DNA of 64,000 nucleotides from Flabesymbios commensalis (taxonomy: Eukaryota > Annelida > Polychaeta > Terebellida > Flabelligeridae). The stretch lies in contig OZ024915.1 in assembly GCA_964017125.1 (NCBI GenBank), forward strand, positions 19,071,674 to 19,135,673, given 5' to 3'. Each line of letters starts with the position of its first letter. The stretch's first letter is position 1. The translations under genes were made by a program, and so were the position numbers. Positions 33,043 through 46,110 of this stretch are shown in pieces. The notes beneath the pieces were generated by a model, which ran no database searches, was not told where the DNA came from, and worked only from the letters and a program-made list of their open reading frames with translations.

Positions 33043-34300
33043 GTTATTATCGCCTTTATCCAAGGTACCAATCATGATTTACCAAAAAGTTTTAAAATAG
33101 CATTATGTTTATGTTTATAATAATATTTGAGGAACTATAGAATGTATGGTGAAATTGTTTTTTTCAAAGGAGTCAAAGATACATTGTGAACGCGTAATCC
33201 CAAGTACCACTAGTCCGTATTACTCATACTTTTGTATGTAGGCACTTACCTGCCTGAGTACGAAATGAAACGGTTTTGGTCATAGCGCAATGATTTTTAG
33301 TGATTGTCAATTAAAATGCTTGGCAGAGATGCATTCGTTTTCGCCTCATACATGTCATAGGGAAAACACATCTTATTTTCATTTCAACAAAGGCTCAGGG
33401 GCACATATTTTCTGTATTTTACTTCTGTGTACATATAATAATATTCTATCGGGTGGTGAAAAGTGTAGGGGGGGGGGGGTAGGCCTACTATCCTGTTTGT
33501 TAATAAAATGTAAGTATTAGTTTTTAGTGTTTTGTTTACAGTTGTACCTGAACTATATAATGGTAGTTGTTATAGCTACTAGAGAATTTAATAATGTGCA
33601 GACAAGAAGTAGGTTCTCCTTTTGTGGATAAGTTGTGTGTTACTCTGCGACCATGTGAACACATTCAATTATAAAGGTAATGATGAGATAATAGTAATCA
33701 CGAATGTTGCACTTGCATTTATTAATTTTTAAAAATAAAGAAAATCATATCACACATAAAATAATGTCGATCTTGTTTATGTTTCTGATACAGATAAAAC
33801 AAAAATAGCCAGTGACTTTGAGTGTTCATATAGAGTGTCCATATAATATTCTTCTAAAACCACTGGCGTCTCGCTGAAAATAAAAAAAATGAATAGATCA
33901 ATGGAACATAATTATTTTTTTAATATGTTCTATTCGTGGTGATAAAATTCGAAATTTGCATTTAATATTTTGATAAAAAAAAATACAATAGGATAACTAC
34001 AAGAACTTAAATATTTGTTGGGTAACACATGAATTAGGTAGATATGTATACTTACAATTGTATCTCTCATACACTACTGTATCATGTGTATACGGGGCAG
34101 TCGTGTCTCCAGGAGAATGATCTAAAATTTGTATCGCTGTACCTTTTATCCTGTACAAAGAAAACAAAAACAAATATCACTATAGCATAATTTTTTCATT
34201 ACGAGAACGCAATGCTGATACGTAAGTGTACTGTGTAGCAACAACGATTTATGTTCTAGCGATCAGAGCGCATATTTTGCACAATATATACTCTAAATTA
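33043..34300. other. Unassigned, duplicated
   Basis: AT-rich, no gene or repeat family recognised. Counterpart 43703-44985 is nearly identical. Confidence 0.45.
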
Positions 34301-35990
34301 CCTTGCTCAGACATATTGAGATAACCCTGCTGCTTTTCTGTGGTTTAAATAAGAAAGGTTGGAATAGTTATTTAACCCAGTGAATTTAATTCGGTGTGGA
34401 TTAAATACGAAAATATTTCTATAACCAGCTGTTTTTCTGTAGGTTAAAGAAGGTTTAAATAGTTTAATAGCCCAGGTGATTTTCTGAAGGTAAATAAGGA
34501 GGATGTATTTGTTGTGGATTAAATATGAAGATTGGAAAATTGCTCTGTAACCCAGCTGTTTTTCTGTGCGTTAAATAAAAAGGTTGTAAAATTATATAAC
34601 CCAGGTGCATTGTAGTGGGCTAAATAAGAAGGTTGAAATATGTCTGGGTGCTTGATTACGTGTAGGCATAAAAAAGGGTGGAATTGTTGTTTAGCCCGGG
34701 TTGTTTTCTGTGGGCTAAATAAATATGTCGGTTGAAAAGTTATAAAACCTACTTGCTTTTATCTGGGTTAAATAGATTTTCTGTGGGCTGGAAGCTACGA
34801 AGGTAGAAATAGGAGGTATACAGGCTGGGTTAATAATTGCGGGTTAAATTATTTTATGTGTGTTATATAAGAAGGTTTGTATTGTTATTTAGCCGGGATG
34901 TTTTCTGTGCGTTAAATATGTCGGTTGAAAAGTTGTAAAACCGACTTGCTTTCATCTGGGGTGAATAGAAGGTTCAAATAGTTAATTATCCAAGTAGGTG
35001 ATTTTCTGTGGGCTAAATAAGAAGGTTGGGATAGATATCTAGCCCGGTGGATTTGGTGTGGATAAAATATGAAGGTTGAGATAGTTCTATATTACCCAGC
35101 TGTTTTTCTGCGGGTTAAATGGGAATGTTGTTTTGAATGTTGAATGTTGCTTTTTTGTGGGCTAAATACGAAGGTTGAAATAGGTATATAGTCTGGGTTA
35201 TTATTTGCTGCTTAAATAGGAAGGTTGGAATTGTTATTTAGCCCAGGTTGTTTGATGTAGAAATAGTTATTTAGCCTGGAGGCTTTGTTGTGGGTTAAAT
35301 AAGTATAGTTATTTATCCCCGGTGATTTAATGTGGGTTGAAGACGAAGATTGAAATAGCTCTATAACCCACTTGTTTTATGTGGGTTATATAAGAAGGTT
35401 TTTATTGTTATTCAGCCGGGGTGTTTTCTGTGCGTTAAATATGTCGGTTGAAAAGTTATAAAACCTACTTGCTTTTATTTGGGGTGAATAGAAGGTTCAA
35501 ATAGTTAAATAGCCCAGTAGGTGATTTTCTGTGGGCTTAATAAGAAGGTTAGGATAGTTATCTAGCCTGGTGGATTTTGTGGGGATGAAATATGAAGGTT
35601 GAGATACATGTAGTTCTATATTACCCAGCTGTTTTTCTGTGGGTTAAATAAGAAGGCTGTAAACGTTTATAACCCACTTTGTTGTGGGCTAAATACGAAG
35701 GTTGAAATAGGTATATAGTCTGGGTTCTTAAATGCGGTTAAATTAAAAGGTTGGAATTGTTATTTAGCCCGGGTTGTTTAATGTGGAAATAGTTATTTAG
35801 CCTGGATGCTTTGTTGTGGGTTAAATAAGTAGGCCACATAGATTGATATAGTTATTTATTCCGGGTGATTTTATGTGCGTTGAAGACGAAGATTGAAATA
35901 GCTCTATGATCCACTTGTTTTTATGTGGGTTATATTATGAGAAGGCTTTTATTGTTATTTAGCCCAGATTTTTTACAGGATTTGAAAAAA
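34300..35990 (+). repeat. Minisatellite, ~52-bp unit, longer allele
   Basis: Units contain CTGTGGGTTAAATAAGAAGG, TTGAAATAGTTATTTAGCC and CAGGTGATTTT. About thirty degenerate copies. The counterpart in copy B (44985-46110) is about 0.5 kb shorter, so unit number has changed since duplication. Confidence 0.85.
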
Positions 35991-36709
35991 ATAAGCGTGG
36001 GGGGGGGGCCCTCAAGTTTTTTGTTGGTATATTTGTGTCAATTTAGGTGGCTTTTTAAAATAATGTGGCAAAAAAAGCGGGGCCGCCCCCCCTACCCCGC
36101 CCTGGATCTGCGGCCGGCATTTCCCGTCATTTACCTAATGCCGTAATGGTGGTTTAATGTTGGCCCAATGTCGTAAACGGTGGACCAGCAACAAAGTAAC
36201 CTTGGGTGAATGTCTCAGATACTAAGCAATGTAAAATGCACATCGGGCGTCGTGATCAAATGCGGCAACGGACGATAATACGCGTAGTTGTCAATTCACA
36301 TATATTTGGTAGTATTCCAGCTTTCATAATTTTTTGTAAATGTTGCAAGCGATAAAAGTTGTCATGTGTCAGGGATAGGCCAATATTTACATTGTACAAG
36401 TTTATTTTCACGCGGCATAACTTACCTAGTTAGAACGATCTCGCCCTCCACGTTGTGTAGGGTTGCGTTTGCTAACTAAACTTACCTGTTCATTTTCAAA
36501 AGGTCCTGGTGTAGGCTATTCAGTTCCGTGAATTAGCGCCAAAAAACAAACATTGACAGCAGGGCATTAAAGGACGATTTTGATTGGTTGTCATTGTCGG
36601 ATTAAATGAGGGTTTTAGTCTTCTTGCACACCCCGTGACGGGGAAGACACTTCCTAATCAAAAAGTGTTGCAGAGCAAGGCTTCTCACGCACATGAGTGT
36701 ATCACAGGG
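35991..36709. other. Unassigned, duplicated
   Basis: A poly-G/poly-C rich patch (36000-36110), a TTGGCCCAATGTCGTA core (about 36158) and one CACCCCGTGACGGGG palindrome (36632). No gene. Confidence 0.45.
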
Positions 36710-36952
36710 TTAACCCTTTCAGCACGAGGACTGTATTAAGACGTCAGAATCTGACGTCCATAGACGTCAGATTCTGACGTCTAAACACGGTCCCCACACC
36801 GAATTAAAAAAATTATAATGGCCGTAGACCCATTGCACAGGTATTCAAATTAAGCGGGGAGAGCTAACTAAGACATTTATGATGATTTATAATTGAAAAA
36901 ACTTTTGGTCTCCATGGTTTATACAAAAATATGTCAGCGTTGTAAAGTTTAA
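36710..36952 (+). mobile_element. TTAA MITE, group 'CAGCACG', intact
   Basis: 243 bp from TTAA to TTAA. The left end is TTAACCCTTTCAGCACG and the right end GCGTTGTAAAGTTTAA. Arms AGACGTCAGAATCTGACGTC and complement form a perfect palindrome around 4 nt, and each arm is itself nearly palindromic. Its last TTAA is also the first TTAA of the next element. Confidence 0.8.
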
Positions 36953-37194
36953 CCCTTTAACCGCCGGTGCCGCATATATTCGGTTTTTCATTTTTTATTA
37001 GCACATTAAGTACCACATTTTAAATAAGTTAAAGATAAAATGTGACATCAACCTGCAAGATTTGAAAAGAGTTGACCTTCATTTTGTCAAATCTGATTAA
37101 TTTTCACTCACTTGAAGTTGTGGATCGCGTCAGCGAGACACAACTTCATGTAGGTGAAAATTCACATTGAATAATTTGGCGGTTAAAGGGTTAA
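36949..37194 (+). mobile_element. TTAA hairpin MITE, group 'AACCGCC', intact
   Basis: 246 bp with a perfect 17-bp terminal inverted repeat TTAACCCTTTAACCGCC. The hairpin at 37099-37162 has arms ending CACTTGAAGTTGTG and an apex TCGC-GTCA-GCGA. Other copies: 47073, 52427, 58991 and 60548. The TTAA/CCC end suggests piggyBac-type mobilisation. Confidence 0.85.
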
Positions 37195-37739
37195 TTACAA
37201 TGAGTGGACGGGTTGGGCTTCTCACGCACATGACTCGTCTGTGTGCTAGTTCTACATGTTACTACTTAGCCGGGCAAAGCCAAAAGGCAGTATCTGCTTA
37301 CTTTACAAGTAAGCAGATACTGGCTTTGGACTTTGTAGAGCAGTACTCTTTAGCCAATTCTGTTTCAATGTTGGGTGACACGAAACAACCTTAAAACAAC
37401 ATTGGATCAACATATCGTGACCGGGATTGTCCAATAGAGGAAACACGCGATATTGAACCGTTGTTGTTTAATTTCTGTGCCAACATCGCAGACGATGGCC
37501 CGACTATTAAACAACATTGTTTGATAGTCAGGTGCGTTCTCAGTGCTGCCTCTTCCAGCTTATTCAACAAAACAACACTGAATGTAAACTAAAAAATCTA
37601 GGCTGCTGTAGTTTTGCGAAACTGGCAAATGCATATCATACATCACAAGAGGCTATTTATGAAGCTTTCTACATTTAAAGATATTGTAGGATTATGATAC
37701 GATTACGATAGGACACGAGATATGACACGATGATCTGAT
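37195..37739. other. Unassigned; one short hairpin
   Basis: Hairpin 37289-37321: arms AGTATCTGCTTACTT and complement around TAC. A TTTCAATGTTGGGTG core fragment is at about 37365. No gene. Confidence 0.5.
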
Positions 37740-37919
37740 GCGATGCAATGTGATGCGATGCAATACGATACGATACGATACGATACGATACGATACGATA
37801 CGATACGATACGATACGATACGATACGATACGATACGATACGATATGATACGATACGATACGATACGATACGATACGATACGATACGATACGATACGATA
37901 CGATACGATACGATGCATC
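37740..37919 (+). repeat. (CGATA)n pentanucleotide repeat
   Basis: About thirty-four near-perfect CGATA units ending CGATGCATC. It marks the right end of copy A of the large duplication. Open on both strands by periodicity only. Confidence 0.95.
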
Positions 37920-37924
37920 ATTGA

Positions 37925-38560
37925 TACACTAAGCATGACTTGACAGTGTCAAAATTAGGAATGCGCATGGTTAATAAATTAAGCATGACCTGACAGTGTC
38001 AAAATTAGGAATGCGCCTGATTGATATATTAAGCATGACTTGACACTTTTAAAGTTAGGAATGCACCTGATTGATATATTAAGCCTGACCTGATAGTGGA
38101 TTTGACAGTGATCAAATTAGGAATGCACTTGATTGAATCATGACTCGGCAGTGTCAAAATTAGGAATGCGCATGTTTTATAAATTAAACATGACCTGACA
38201 GTGGTAAAACTAGGAATGCGCCTCATTGATATTCTAAGCATGACTTGACAGTGTTAAAATTAGGAATGCGCATGGTTGATAAATTGAGCATGACCTGACA
38301 GTGTCAAAATTAGGAGTGCGCCTGATTGATATATTAAGCATGACTTGACACTTGTAAAGTTAGGAATGCACCTGATTGATATATTAAGCCTGACCTGATA
38401 GTGGTAAAATTAGGAATGTGCCTGGTTAATAAATTAGCATTAGTTAATAAATTAAGGATTACATGACAGTGGTGAAATTCGAAATGTACCTGCTGAGTTA
38501 AATAATCATGACTCTTCAATGGCAAAATTAGGAATGCGCCTGGTCGATAAATTATGAATT
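37925..38560 (+). repeat. Minisatellite, ~55-bp unit, about 11 copies
   Basis: Units contain TTAAGCATGACTTGACAGTG, TCAAAATTAGGAATGCGCCT and GATTGATA. Lies in the spacer between the two copies of the large duplication. Confidence 0.88.
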
Positions 38561-38994
38561 AGGCTTACCAGAATCATGTGAATGTCATAATAATAAAGTT
38601 ATAATTACCATTATTAAAGTATGCATTATCTTACCTCCAGTGTCGTATCTGTAGTGTTGGTGATATTTTCTCAGTGATGTTCTCTTTCCAAATTGCATAA
38701 GACAGCTTTCAGAATACTCAGCGTATTTTGAAATGTGCCTAACATCCTTGAATGGTATTATTTGTCTAATTATTTTGTTTTACGTTATGTGATTTGTTGT
38801 TTAACTTGTTTCAGCTTAAATATCCAGGTTGACAAACAATCTAGATGATAATCATTCACCACTGCTACACTAACAGTACTTCCCGTTGCCACCCACCCCC
38901 TCCCCAACCACTGCGCACCACACCCTGCGCATATACCTGACCCTGACTTGACACCCCATGCCTGATATAACCCCATTCCTAATTAGGCTCTTCA
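38561..38994. other. Spacer before copy B
   Basis: Unassigned. It ends with ATTCCTAATTAGGCTC, reminiscent of the minisatellite on its left, directly before the duplicated segment starts. Confidence 0.45.
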
Positions 38995-41688
38995 CCGGAC
39001 ACTTCCACCATAGCAAGAACGCACAACCAATGACTAGAGCAACCGGCGACAACAAAGACAGCGGCAATGCCCAGCGGAAAGAGGACCGCCAGCCAGCCAA
39101 TGTCCAATGTCCAACTGGGCATCCGAGCATTTAATTTTTCCAGGGTTATGTCCTCAATTTGTGGTAATGCTTGCCAGTCCGGGTGCTCGAGGCGTGTTTG
39201 CAAGAGCTCTTGCGGTACAAGGGTGGATCAATTGAGTGGCAGATGAGTAAGAATAGCTGGTGTTATTGCTAGCTGAGCCAGCAGATGGGCCACTCCGGGA
39301 GTGTCCAATCTTGACCCTGCACACGACAATCAGCAGCCACTCGTAATATAAATATTCCAATTTCCATATGCTGTCGTATTTACGGTTTTCCACGACAATG
39401 TATGGACTATCCTTCTCCATAGGTACTACTAGCATACATGGCAGGCGCTACTTCCTCTGCATACCCCTCGGGACGTGTTTCCGAGCTGCGGTGAACAAAC
39501 AACTGGCACGTTGTATGACGTCACCATTCAGTATTCCTCTGGTGCAGAGAAGGCGACCCCTGTCGTAAATGGGACCCGAGCGACAGATGGCTGGCTCGTT
39601 GCCTGCGCAGTCGTGGGGTTCAAATATTCCGCCACGTTGCTATCAACGGCTACATCTTGGGGTGTTTGTACATGGAGTGTGTGGCCCGATCCATTAACAG
39701 GAACCGGCCACGAACGGATACGGTAACGAGCATACCGTATTTTGTCCATCAGAGGCAGTTGGGCTGTAAACACCAAAGGTCGGGTCTCTTCCCACACTGG
39801 TACTAACGATACATGTTGATAATACCAAGCGAGACCCTGCGAAAACAGACCAACACCCTGACTATTCTCTAGAATCAGCATCAGCTCGTTAGGAGGCAAT
39901 ATCTCCTCCGTTAGCTGTCCCAATTCTAGGGATGCGCGTTGGCGCTGATAGCGATCGGATTCGCGCAGCCAAAGATTATGTACACTCTCTAGGGCAGACA
40001 AAATCCGATCAATCTGGGTGCTCTCTTCCAGAGCAATTAAACTGCCCACGAACCCATCTAATACACGGCGGTAAGTTACTAGTTCAGCGTACATCTCCTT
40101 GGCGAATTGTGTGTTGCGTTGCCGCGTGGCGATATGCTGACGAGAAAAACAAAGACAAACTATGGAAAAATGTATATACAAATAATGTAATTTATTTCAG
40201 GTTGAAAATGTACAAGAAATGATGAGATCGGTAAAATATACTCAGACTCAGATACCAATGGTAGCGATACTAATAAAATACTAGACTAGCGTTAGGCTAT
40301 GGTGATTAGAACGTCGAAACTGTCCCTTGAATTTAAAGTTAGATAAAGTAAATCTGGAAGTCGGAAATATAATAATTAAGGTCTAATTTTGTTGTATTTA
40401 TAAATTAGGTTAATAAGAGTGACTCGCTCGTCTATTGACTAACCTAGTCAAACTTATTAACCTGATTATATATCTGAAGGCTGAAGTGAGTGAAGAATGA
40501 TCGACCTAACGATGTCGACTATACCAGCAGAGTTTTATGTCAACTGACAGGCAAGAGCCCCGTTGCAATGAATGGGTCTCTAATTATAGGGGCAAAAACA
40601 CCCTCGAAACCCCTACGTTTACACTAAAACGGAGAGTAATATACTTTAAAATAGAATATATTATTAAGTAATCGCCGATTATACTTGATACTCAATTATG
40701 ATAACATATTTGAGTAATAAATATAATTATTAAAGTCACACTAAAAGTGTACAATTTAACCTCAGAACCCAAATGGTTTGTTTACAAATAATATTCTCAG
40801 TGCAATACTTATTGTATGACGTCACAGTTCTATGTTGTTATGGCGACGCCATACCACAGGGGAATTCCCTACCAGAGCTAAAATAATGCGACGTCATCAA
40901 AACATCATGAAAAACACTATAAATACACACTATTAACAGTCGCTGATACGTTAGAAATATAATATCCTGAAAGCATATATTATTATAGCATCACAATTAA
41001 AGTCAGAATCTCTACTTCATTCTGCTTGACACTGGTTTAAATACAGTACTTATTGCAACTATAAACATTATAAATCATCAAATCCCAACATGTTCAACAG
41101 CAACGAGGTGTTGGCGATTGACCACAGCCCTTGTCTGATTGACCACAGATATCAGTTCGTTGGTGGCGTGGACAATACGACTATTTGTTCTTTGGGCTTT
41201 GGTAATGTGGTGTTTTAACTGAGCCACCTGGTCCTCTGTGGCTGTGCTGAACAATGTAGCTCAAATCTCACCCACAAAATTGAACAAACCTTGTTTAATT
41301 CGTGTGTTGGGAAGCATCTGCGAGGGAGTTGTTATCGTAGCCTCCATGTCGCGGATGCGCTGCTCTCAAACATTTCGAGTCGTACGCGAATAGTTCTGAT
41401 GGTTCCCAGTTTCTCTATGACTAGTCCTAATTCATTCAGACACTCATCCATGCGAGGCTCGCTCCTGGGAGCGTCTATGACCACTAAGACCGTGTATGTC
41501 CCGCGGCGCACGTGTATGTCCGAGGCACGAGTAATTAACAGTCCATCACTCAGCAGGTGTGGGACGTTGTCCGTCAACATGAAAGGCATCTGTGCCGCGT
41601 GACATACGGCTAACCAGCAAACGCACACACGGAAGTTAGCAACTCGCATTTTGCACGTTTCTGGTGATCTGGTGACGTAGGTGAGCAA
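38995..41688 (-). pseudogene. Fossil env, copy 2
   Basis: The same fossil envelope blocks as 27706-30947: signal-peptide-like start, fusion-peptide-like GLFNFVGE, QLPLMDKIRYARYRI and a membrane segment. No MITE insertion here. The 3' end is cut by the duplication boundary. Broken, with several breaks. Shared features show it was already a fossil when the segment was duplicated. Confidence 0.6.
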
Positions 41689-41837
41689 AATGGTAAGCGT
41701 CGTTTAGGTGTGCGACGTATCTACCGCGCTGTCGTCGATAAGGAACATCGAAGCCCGGCCTTCAATTGCCCAGCGGCGGTTGTGGCGACATAATTTCAGA
41801 GGGGGTACATTATCTGGCATTAATTAGGGGGCGGAAA

Positions 41838-42060
41838 ATTTCTAGGCTGTTTGACTGCCCATCCTTCCTCTCGGCGAGGTAATGTCAACCGACAGGGGGA
41901 GGGGTTGTCCTGTGGTGGGGAATCCATAATTACCGAGGAAGGCCCCGATCCCTCAGAATTTCCCGAGTGGATGGAAGGGGTCGGGGAGCCTGGCGACAGA
42001 GGTATGTCGATGTCTGCCGCTGGGGGTTTGTGACGGTCTAATTATGGGAGCGCCATCTCA
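41838..42060 (-). pseudogene. Fossil pol C-terminal tail
   Basis: A proline-, serine- and arginine-rich minus-strand segment just upstream of the env fossil, resembling the disordered tail after integrase in gypsy-like elements. No catalytic part of pol is in the window. Seen only in this copy. Confidence 0.35.
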
Positions 42061-42657
42061 ACACTAAGCCCACATAAGTGAATTGGTGAATTATTTCCTC
42101 ATAGATGTCACTCAAGTATATAGAGTTTATAGGATTTGGGAATTTGCTTATAATGCGGCGATGTATATGAAACGCATTATAGTATTATTTCTTGGCTGAT
42201 AACTGTGGATGTGGGGTGATATGTCATTGTGGAATGTCCGTGGAATGTTGCATTCTGGGGACACCCTTGTCCAGTGTATTTTGACAGTTGACGATACTTT
42301 TAAGAAAACTTCAGAATGCCGTTTAAACCGGCTGGTTTTACAGTTTGATCGACGTTCATGCACACAAATGATGGTTACCCACATCCAAAATGCATACAAT
42401 TTGTGTACACAGCATACACAATTTAATACTCTGGTTAAAAGCGCGTTCCCGATAACACGATACGTCAATACAATGTTGGTTCAACGTTGGGACCGTGTTG
42501 CAGACAGCGGTACATTATTAATCCAACAGTGGGCTAAGGTCTCTTGTTTACTGACATATGTTTGTGTCTTAGTATAATTATACATGTTGCTCAGAATTCA
42601 AATATTCGTTGTGTAAAATATTAAGCACAACTTTCCGATATTAATCATTCTTAATCC

Positions 42658-42785
42658 GATAGGGCGGGGGCCCTGGTGCAGTGATTAAAGCTACCTGCTT
42701 TGAAAGTTGGAGATCGAACCCCACTCTGGCCTTCAAGTTAGAAAAAAGCAAAATGTTTCTTCCCCGCTCACGCGTAAAAATTTAA
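42658..42785 (+). mobile_element. tRNA-derived SINE head, duplicate of 31490-31617
   Basis: Same head and same truncation into a simple repeat as in copy A, with a short internal deletion before GATCGAACCCC. It predates the duplication. Confidence 0.75.
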
Positions 42786-43110
42786 TATCTGTCTCTGTCT
42801 GTCTCTGTCTATGGCTCTGTCTCTGGCCCTGGTTCTGTCTCTGCCTCTGTCTGTCTCTGTCTCTGGCTCTGTCTCTGGCTCTGTCTCTGGCTCTGTCTGT
42901 CTCTGTATCTGTCTCTGTATCTGGCTCTGTCTGTCTCTGGCTCTGTCTCTGTCTGTCTCTGTCTATGGCTCTGTCTCAGGCTATGGCTCTGTCTGACGCT
43001 GTCTCTGTCTGTCTCTGTCTGTGTCTGTGTCTGTGTCTGTCTCTGGCTCTGTCTCAGTCTGTCTCTGGCTCTGATTCTGTCTCTGGCTCTGTCTCTGTAT
43101 CTGGCTTTCG
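42786..43110 (+). repeat. Simple repeat, (CTCTGT/CTCTGG)n, copy B
   Basis: Counterpart of 31618-31905 with different unit order and slightly greater length. Confidence 0.9.
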
Positions 43111-44984
43111 CGCTCCTCCAGAAACAATGGCTCCGTCCAAACTCACTAGCACGTTAATGGTAGTTCCTCATAGTTTTGGCCATTATATAGCTATTTGTGA
43201 TGATTTCAAATTGGAACAACTCTTTGGTCTCCATGGTTGATACGCAAATATTTCAGCATTGTGTGTTAAACCATCTAGACATTAATGAATTATTATGTAT
43301 TTGGCCAACGTTCTAAGGTATGTGGTCCATGAAAAGTGAATATTTTTAATCAGGTAGGTGAAACGTCTGACCTGCTTATAACTAGGCAATGTTGATGGGT
43401 TGAATCAGATTTAAATTCTAAAGTATATTTTTTATACCACTCCATGACGGAGACTTATTACTGCAATACATGTTTCAAATTACTGTTATCATTATTACAT
43501 TTAGCTATAAACAAAAAAATTACATATTTGTGAACTAATTCTTACTATTCGTCTTCTGTTTTGTGAGTAGGCCCATGGTTTATCCTCTTCCAGTCTGTGC
43601 CGACTATGCGTTTCTGAGGGTAGTAACAATCTGTTCAATTTGTCCTTGTATTAAGTCTGATTAAGGCAAAGTGAACACTATATCATCGGTTGTTTAGATT
43701 AAGGTATTATCGCCTTTATCCAAGGTACCAATCATGATTTACCAAAAAGTTTTAAAATAGCATTATGTTTATCTTTATAATAATATTTAAGGAACTATAG
43801 AATGTATGGTGAAATTGTTTTTTTCAAAGGAGTCAAAGATACATTGTGAACGCGTAATCCCAAGTACCACTAGTCCGTATTACTCATACTTTTGTATGCA
43901 GGCACTTACCTGCCTGGGTACGAAATGAAACGGTTTTGGTCATAGCGCAATGATTTTTAGTGATTGTCAATTAAAATGCTTGACAGAGATGCATTCGTTT
44001 TCGCCTCATACATGTCATAGGGAAGACACATCTTATTTTCATTTCAACAAGGGCTCAGGGGCACATATTTTCTGTATTTTACTTCTGTGTACATATTATA
44101 GTATTCTATCGGGTGGTGAAAAGTGTAGGGGGATAGACCTACTATCCTGTTTATTAATAAAATGTAAGTATTAGTTTTTAGTGTTTTCTTTACAATTGTA
44201 CCTGAACTATATAATGGTAGTTGTTATAGCTACTAGAGAATTTAATAATATGCAGACAAGAAGTAGGTTCTCTTTTTGTGGATAACTTTTGTGTTACTCT
44301 GCGACCATGTGAACACATTCAATTATAAAGGTAATGATGAGATAATAGTAATCACGAATGTTGCACTTGCATTTAATAATTTTTAAAAATGAAGAAAATC
44401 ATATCACACATAAAATAATGTCAATCTTGTTTATGTTTCTGATACAGATAAAACAAAAAATAGCCAGTGACTTTGAGTGTTCATATAGAGTGTCCATATA
44501 ATATTCTTCTAAAACCACTGGCGTCTCGCTGAAAATAAAAAAAATGAATAGATCAATGGAACATAATTATTTTTTTAATATGTTCTATTCGTGGTGATCA
44601 AATTCGAAATTTGCATTTAATATTTTGATAAAAAAAAATACAATAGGATAACTACAAGGACTTAAATATTTGTTGGGTTACACATAAATTAGGTAGATAT
44701 GCATACTTACCATTTTTTTATCTCTCATACACTACTGTATCATGTGTATACGGGGCAGTCGTGTCTCCAGGAGAATGATCTAAAAATTGTATCGCTGTAC
44801 CTTTATCCTGTACAAAGAAAACAAAAACAAATATCACTATAGCATAATTTAATCATTACGAGAACGCAATGTTGATGCGTAAGTGTACTGTGTAGCAACA
44901 ACGATTCATGTTCTAGCGATCAGAGCGCATATTTTGCACAATATATACTCTAGATTACCTTGCTCAGACATGTTGATATAACCC
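43111..44984. other. Unassigned, duplicated
   Basis: Counterpart of 31906-34299 without the MITE. No gene recognised. Confidence 0.45.
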
Positions 44985-46110
44985 TGCTGCTTTTCTGTGG
45001 TTTAAATAAGAAAGGTTGGAATAGTTATTTAACCCAGTGAATTTAATTCGGTGTGGATTAAATACGAAAATATTTCTATAACCAGCTGTTTTTCTGTAGG
45101 TTAAAGAAGGTTTAAATAGTTTAATAGCCCAGGTGATTTTCTGAAGGTTAAATAAGGAGGATGTATTTGTTGTGGATTAAATATGAAGATTGGAAAATTG
45201 CTCTGTAACCCAGCTGTTTTTCTGTGCGTTAAATAAAAAGGTTGTAAAATTATATAACCCATGTGCATTGTAGTGGGCTAAATAAGAAGGTTGAAATATG
45301 TCTGGGTGCTTTATTACGTGTAGGCATAAAGAAGGGTGGAATTGTTGTTTAGCCCGGGTTGTTTTCTGTGGGCTAAATAAATATGTCGGTTGAAAAGTTA
45401 TAAAACCTACTTGCTTTTATTTGGGTTTAATAGATTTTCTGTGGGCTGGAAGCTACGAAGGTAGAAATAGGAGGTATACAGGCTGGGTTATTAATTGCGG
45501 GTTAAATTATTTTATGTGTGTTACATAAGAAGGTTTGTATTGTTATTTAGCCGGGATGTTTTCTGTGTGTTAAATATGTCGGTTGAAAAGTTGTAAAACC
45601 GACTTGCTTTTATCTGGGGTGAATAGAAGGTTCAAATAGTTAATTATCCAAGTAGGTGATTTTCTGTGGGCTAAATAAGAAGGTTGGGATAGTTATCTAG
45701 CCCGGTGGATTTGGTGTGGATAAAATATGAAGGTTGAGATAGTTCTATATTACCCAGCTGTTTTTCTGCGGGTTAAATGGGAATGTTTTAAACGTTTATA
45801 ACCCTGATGCTTTTTTGTGGGCCAAATACGAAGGTTAAAATAGGTATATAGTCTGGGTTATTAATTGCTGCTTAAATAGGAAGGTTGGAATTGTTATTTA
45901 GCCCAGGTTGTTTGATGTAGAAATAGTTATTTAGCCTGGATGCTTTGTTGTGGGTTAAATAAGTACATAGGTTGATATAGTTATTTATCCCCGATGATTT
46001 AATGTGGGTTGAAGACGAAGATTGAAATAGCTCTATGACCCACTTGTTTTTATGTGGATTATATTATGAGAAGGCTTTTATTGTTATTTAGCCCAGGTTT
46101 TTTACAGGAT
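44985..46110 (+). repeat. Minisatellite, ~52-bp unit, shorter allele
   Basis: Counterpart of 34300-35990 with about ten fewer units. Confidence 0.85.

Larger units (their letters stand above)
27831..37919 (+). repeat. Large direct duplication, copy A
   Basis: The 10.1-kb segment starting CCGGACACTTCCACC and ending in the CGATA tandem repeat (CGATGCATC) is repeated in the same order and orientation at 38995-48258, with only a few percent substitutions by eye. Copy A alone carries two MITEs (28919-29332 and about 32503-33042) and a longer ~52-bp minisatellite. About 1.08 kb separates the copies. Confidence 0.93.

Noticed and set aside
31530-43240. Ser/Leu/Cys-rich frames in CTCTGT arrays
   Set aside because: Hexanucleotide repeat following a SINE head; no coding evidence.
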